Shown here in pieces: positions 61,201 to 64,000 of a stretch of 64,000 nt of DNA. This DNA is from Chrysopilus asiliformis. Its lineage: Eukaryota; Arthropoda; Insecta; Diptera; Rhagionidae. The first letter of the stretch is position 1. Every line of letters starts with the position of its first letter. The position numbers and the translations under genes were made by a program. The stretch lies in NCBI GenBank assembly GCA_964034945.1, contig OZ035962.1, positions 108,938,034-109,002,033 on the forward strand. Direction: 5' to 3'. The notes under the pieces are model-generated. The model saw only the letters and a list, made by a program, of their open reading frames with translations, was not told where the DNA came from and did not search any database.

Positions 61201-62118
61201 GGAATCCACAAAAGTCAGTGCTGTTTTGAAAACACCAATCGTTTCAGTGCGTGTGTATGGAAATCTCTCCCATTGCCATTGAAGTCGATTAAGAACAATC
61301 GATTGCGGTAATCGAACACCTGCAAAAAAAATCCAATTAATTTTCAAAAATATTTTTTTTACCCATGTGAATATTTAAATATTGCAGCCGTTTGAATCTA
61401 TTAAGTTAGATCTATATTGATTCATACAAGGTAAATTGATGCTGTTCTTATTTATTATTACACCGCTTGGTAAATGGCATATTGTGTTCTGTTATTGTAA
61501 AAAAAATATATTTTGCTCAGCATAAATTGTAGTACCTTTTGGAATGCCAGTACTTCCTGATGTGTACAGTACAAGGCCTAAATCGGATACATTATTGCTT
61601 GATCTTTTGAGTATTTCTTCATCGGGGATATTGGCATCAGATAGTTTTGAAGATTCATTCAATAGTTGGGAAATCGATATGGACGGGATGTCCTTGAATA
61701 TGGTTTTATCGACGTCATCTTGATGTACAATTAGAAAAGGTTTCGATTCATTTGTGATATGTTGGATTCTGCTCGTTGGAAAATGTGGATCTAGTGGTAA
61801 ATAAGCGGCACCGGCTTTCCAAATACTTAGCAGGACTGTCACCAAAATATCGGTGGGTTGTACACATATTGCAACTATCCAATCACCATCTGGATTTGAA
61901 TTTGTTACTTGACTTTTGCCATGTTGTAAGATCAATCGAGCGATGCGATTTGCCTTTTGATTCAATTCATTGTAAGATATATTTTGATTGTTAAATAAAA
62001 TCGCGGGTCGTTTGCTGTATTTTTCAATATTCGATTCGAAAATTCTATTAATGCGTAATCTAGTATTAAAATCGCTTTGTGGTCCCTTTATAATTGATAG
62101 TTGTGGTAGCGATCCCAT
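58204..62118 (-). CDS. ebony: Ebony, beta-alanyl-amine synthase (NRPS-like), 8 coding exons
   Basis: Exons, in transcript order, are 62118-61536, 61319-61170, 61111-60593, 59803-59411, 59356-58987, 58924-58834, 58770-58414 and 58353-58204. All introns are GT-AG. The join is 2613 bp, giving 870 aa plus TGA; fly Ebony is about 880 aa. Residues 1 to ~540 form the adenylation domain: A3 YTSGSTGIPKG (185-195), FVDS (231-234), NFYGSTE (331-337), YRTGDYG (423-429), RTDSQIKIRGHRVDLSE (441-457) and the A10 lysine K532 in VNGKID. The carrier domain follows, with GGNSL and phosphopantetheine serine S602. Residues ~650-870 match the C-terminal amine-selecting domain, which has a GNAT-like fold in Drosophila Ebony. 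Family knowledge: the enzyme makes N-beta-alanyl-dopamine for cuticle tanning and carcinine from histamine in glia. No frameshift or internal stop is visible, so the gene looks functional. The start is the ATG opening MGSLPQLS, as in Drosophila. Identity is very secure and exon edges are well supported by phase. Confidence 0.97.
59872..60146 (+). mobile_element. CACTCAG MITE inside ebony intron 3
   Basis: The element starts CACTCAGAAAAAT, ends with the inverted copy ATTTTTCTGAGTG, and is flanked by TA on both sides (59870-59871 and 60147-60148). A TA duplication and no coding capacity suggest a Tc1/mariner-type MITE. It shares its interior with the copies at 38735, 42308 and 56717 (GTCAGGTTAACTCTGACC, TTAATTTCAGAATTTCTCCG and others). 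It lies wholly within ebony intron 3, antisense to the gene in the orientation used here. Confidence 0.85.
60210..60479. mobile_element. PIF/Harbinger-like MITE inside ebony intron 3
   Basis: Ends are GGCCCCGTTTACA and the inverted TGTAAACGACGCC, flanked by TTA on both sides (60207-60209 and 60480-60482). A 3-bp TTA duplication with GC-rich GG-starting ends is typical of PIF/Harbinger. About 270 bp, no open frame of note. It sits 63 bp from the CACTCAG MITE in the same intron. Confidence 0.75.
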
Positions 62119-62149
62119 CTTTAGTAATAATTTGTTTTAATTAACCTGG
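62119..62149 (-). promoter_or_regulatory. Probable 5'-UTR splice acceptor of ebony
   Basis: Just upstream of the start codon the minus strand reads a long T run followed by CCAG, with the AG at 62147-62146. Then come 27 AT-rich bases up to the ATG at 62118. This has the form of a polypyrimidine tract and 3' splice site, implying a non-coding first exon farther upstream, at higher coordinates. Drosophila ebony also has a non-coding leader exon. The upstream exon and promoter could not be located. Inference from sequence form only. Confidence 0.55.
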
Positions 62150-62508
62150 AAAAAAAATACAAAATTAGTTGTGACTACTTACGTAACCAAATAGATTTAC
62201 GTCTATTATTTGAAAAACAAAAGCATAATTTTTTTATTTTAATATCTCACAGCAGACAGAAATTTTTTCTGTAATTTATGTCTCATTAGTCATTAGGTAC
62301 TATGTTTTAATTGAAGTGATGAGTCAAAAAAAATCTAATTGAAGTGATGACGCAAAAAAGGGCCGGTTGCCAGTACATATTTTTGTCACTCGATATTACA
62401 TGCGTAGTTTAAATAGTAAATCGATTCGTAGAAAAATATATCAATTTTTTAGGGCTACATAATTATAACGAATAATATGTTTTTAATGTCCTAATCGCCC
62501 GGATTTCT

Positions 62509-62646
62509 AGTACAATATTGGTTGGTTGGGTTGGTTTGATAGGAGGGGGGCTCACCAGGGAACCCCACGCACGTAGGCCTCAAGTTGGGCCCATTGTACA
62601 CCTCCGATGTCCCTCGCTGGAGCAGATTGAGCTCAAGTACAATATT
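62509..62646. mobile_element. 116-bp GC-rich insertion with 11-bp direct repeats
   Basis: The 11-mer AGTACAATATT occurs at 62509-62519 and again at 62636-62646. Between them lie 116 bp that are strikingly GC-rich for this window, starting GGTTGGTTGGGTTGG and ending GATTGAGCTCA. The perfect direct repeats look like a target-site duplication. Their length and the absence of terminal inverted repeats fit a short retroposon better than a DNA transposon. It lies ~400 bp upstream of the ebony start codon. Family not recognised. Confidence 0.6.
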
Positions 62647-62899
62647 ACGCAAATGTCACTTTTTAAGGTGACTTCAATTAAAAATAATAAAAAAAAACTA
62701 AAATTTGTTTTTCGCTTTTTGGCGGTTTTCGAAAAGCTTTTAGCGGCTCTAAATTCAGTTAGGAAGTTTTTTTTACTTGAAATTCGATTTAGCGGTTACA
62801 AAAAATTTCGTGAAATCCGCCATTAGTGATTAACAAAAATTTTAAACTGTTTAGGGTAGGGTGGGCCAGATTCATACAAGGAAAACCTTCTTCTTCCCT

Positions 62900-63050
62900 T
62901 TTTATACCCGTATGGTGAAACCAAAGGGTATATTAACTTTGCCTTACCGTTTGTAACGCCAAGATCCCGTCATCGCACAAAAAAATGAATTACACCAGTG
63001 TGTTTAGAATGATAAAAAAAATTGAATTTTGCATGTCCGTCCGTCCGTCC

Positions 63051-63081
<31 letters not shown>

Positions 63082-63463
63082 GCGCGGATTGCGGGCGCAC
63101 GGATTGAGCTAGAGACTTGAAATTTTGCGTGGATCCGTTTTTCGTAAAATGCGAGGCTAAGTTCGTTAATGGGCAAAAATGGACCATTAGGGGGGGTACC
63201 CCCCATACGAACGAAATCGTTTTTTGTGAATATCTCGAAAACGGTGCATCTTATCAAAAAAGTGCAAGAACAAAAGTTATTTAGAATATAATTCTACATA
63301 AAACTCCCATACATGAAAATCCAATTGGAATAAATTTTAAAAAATCTTATTGGAAAGTTTGACTTCAAAGTGGAATTTCGGTACAACTGTTCAAATTTTG
63401 ATACGAATATCACCATACGGGTCTCCAATGATTGCCAGATAGGCAATTATAGCTTTTGTTATG
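62900..63463 (-). mobile_element. GTCY-core repeat element, copy G, upstream of ebony
   Basis: Complete reverse-orientation copy from TTTATACCCGTATGGTG to TTTTGTTATG, array ~63035-63080, with intact hairpin and stem motifs. It lies ~780 bp upstream of the ebony start codon, so it may fall within the regulatory region or a 5'-UTR intron. Confidence 0.83.
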
Positions 63464-63682
63464 TTTATTCTTCGTCTTTTCTTTTTCTTAGGCGGTACAA
63501 TTGGTTTCCGGATTTGGCTTGCCAAAATGTTTGTCACCAGAGGTCCCGGTCGGGTGCTAATGACCTCCAGTTTTCCATCACAATTCCCTTCGTGTCTTGG
63601 TCAACGCCGTTTTGCTACGCTTTAATTTGTTGGCCAATTCAAACCATAGTCACATATTACTATTTGTAGAACTTACCCTACT

Positions 63683-63765
63683 AGCATTTTGGGGGTATGG
63701 AACGTATCTGCCACTAAACCACATGCACTTGTAGTGGCAGATAAGTCCCATACGCCAAAAATGCT
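63683..63765. repeat. 83-bp hairpin upstream of ebony
   Basis: AGCATTTTGGGGGTATGG...TATCTGCCACTA pairs with TAGTGGCAGATAAGTCCCAT...AAAAATGCT across a ~13-nt loop. The arm is ~34 bp with a few mismatches. Size and pairing suit a miRNA precursor or a tiny MITE. It lies ~1.6 kb upstream of the ebony start. Confidence 0.6.
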
Positions 63766-64000
63766 GGAAATTTATTCCCCTGACATTATATTTTGCAAGA
63801 CATTTCAGTTATGTAAAAGTATACCGTATATGAAACTACTATATGCATATATTTGCCATTTTTCTACGATTTTACGATTCATAACGATATATTTCAACAA
63901 TGTTCTTCCTTTCACCTTTTCTTCTAATATCTTTTTATTTGGCATTTTGATTTTCTTCGGGTATTTTATAATTCCTTTTTTAGAATTTCTGTTTCAAACT

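Noticed and set aside
61492..61535. Extension of ebony exon 1 past 61536 (TTIYAEQNIFFLQ)
   Set aside because: It runs into intron 1. The conserved motif continues PKG|VRLP only by splicing GT at 61535 to the acceptor ending at 61320.
1..64000. tRNA, rRNA or snRNA genes
   Set aside because: I looked for tRNA B-box-like GGTTCGAnnCC and rRNA-like GC-rich blocks. The one near match (GGTTCGAACC at ~31288) lacks a foldable cloverleaf. A covariance-model scan would be decisive.

Overview
The window reads as AT-rich nuclear DNA of an insect, most likely a fly (Diptera). It holds one clearly functional protein gene: the beta-alanyl-amine synthase ebony, on the minus strand at 58204-62118. Its eight coding exons splice in frame to 870 codons, with seven GT-AG introns, six of them 54-216 bp. 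The N-terminus and every domain resemble Drosophila Ebony. Repeats carrying (GTCY)n microsatellites, a class known from dipterans, agree with this placement. I cannot name the species.

The first ~58 kb is a gene desert packed with transposable-element remains. (1) Seven copies of a ~0.6 kb element with an ACAGACGG/(GTCY)n core lie at 385-980, 1681-2140, 16375-17620, 24863-26041, 35977-36538, 57395-58030 and 62900-63463. (2) Non-autonomous Helitron-like elements (5' TC, 3' GC-rich hairpin plus CTAG or CTGG, A|T target) lie at 9368-9591, 28353-29366, 32570-33274, 35107-35435, 39197-39577, 40915-41452, 46052-46540 and 54381-54873. (3) Tc1/mariner material includes a 905-bp internally deleted mariner with perfect 30-bp ends (3904-4808), two relics of a DD41D-type transposase (48549-48949 and 51119-52031) and a TA-flanked MITE family with CACTCAGAAAAAT ends. 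(4) There are piggyBac-like MITEs (TTAA), Harbinger-like MITEs (TTA), a pogo/Tigger-like MITE, and several foldback elements and hairpins. Several insertions are nested.

The last ~6 kb is the ebony locus. Ebony activates beta-alanine, loads it on its carrier domain and couples it to amines such as dopamine and histamine. Its only long intron (intron 3, 789 bp) is explained by two MITE insertions of different superfamilies. Two GTCY elements in the same orientation flank the gene, and a 116-bp GC-rich insertion with 11-bp direct repeats sits ~400 bp upstream of the start codon.

I found no CRISPR array, rRNA, convincing tRNA or novel multi-gene system. The most unusual items are the nested foldback element, the coding-like fragment inside one GTCY element, the same premature TGA in both DD41D relics, and a near-perfect 141-bp palindrome.
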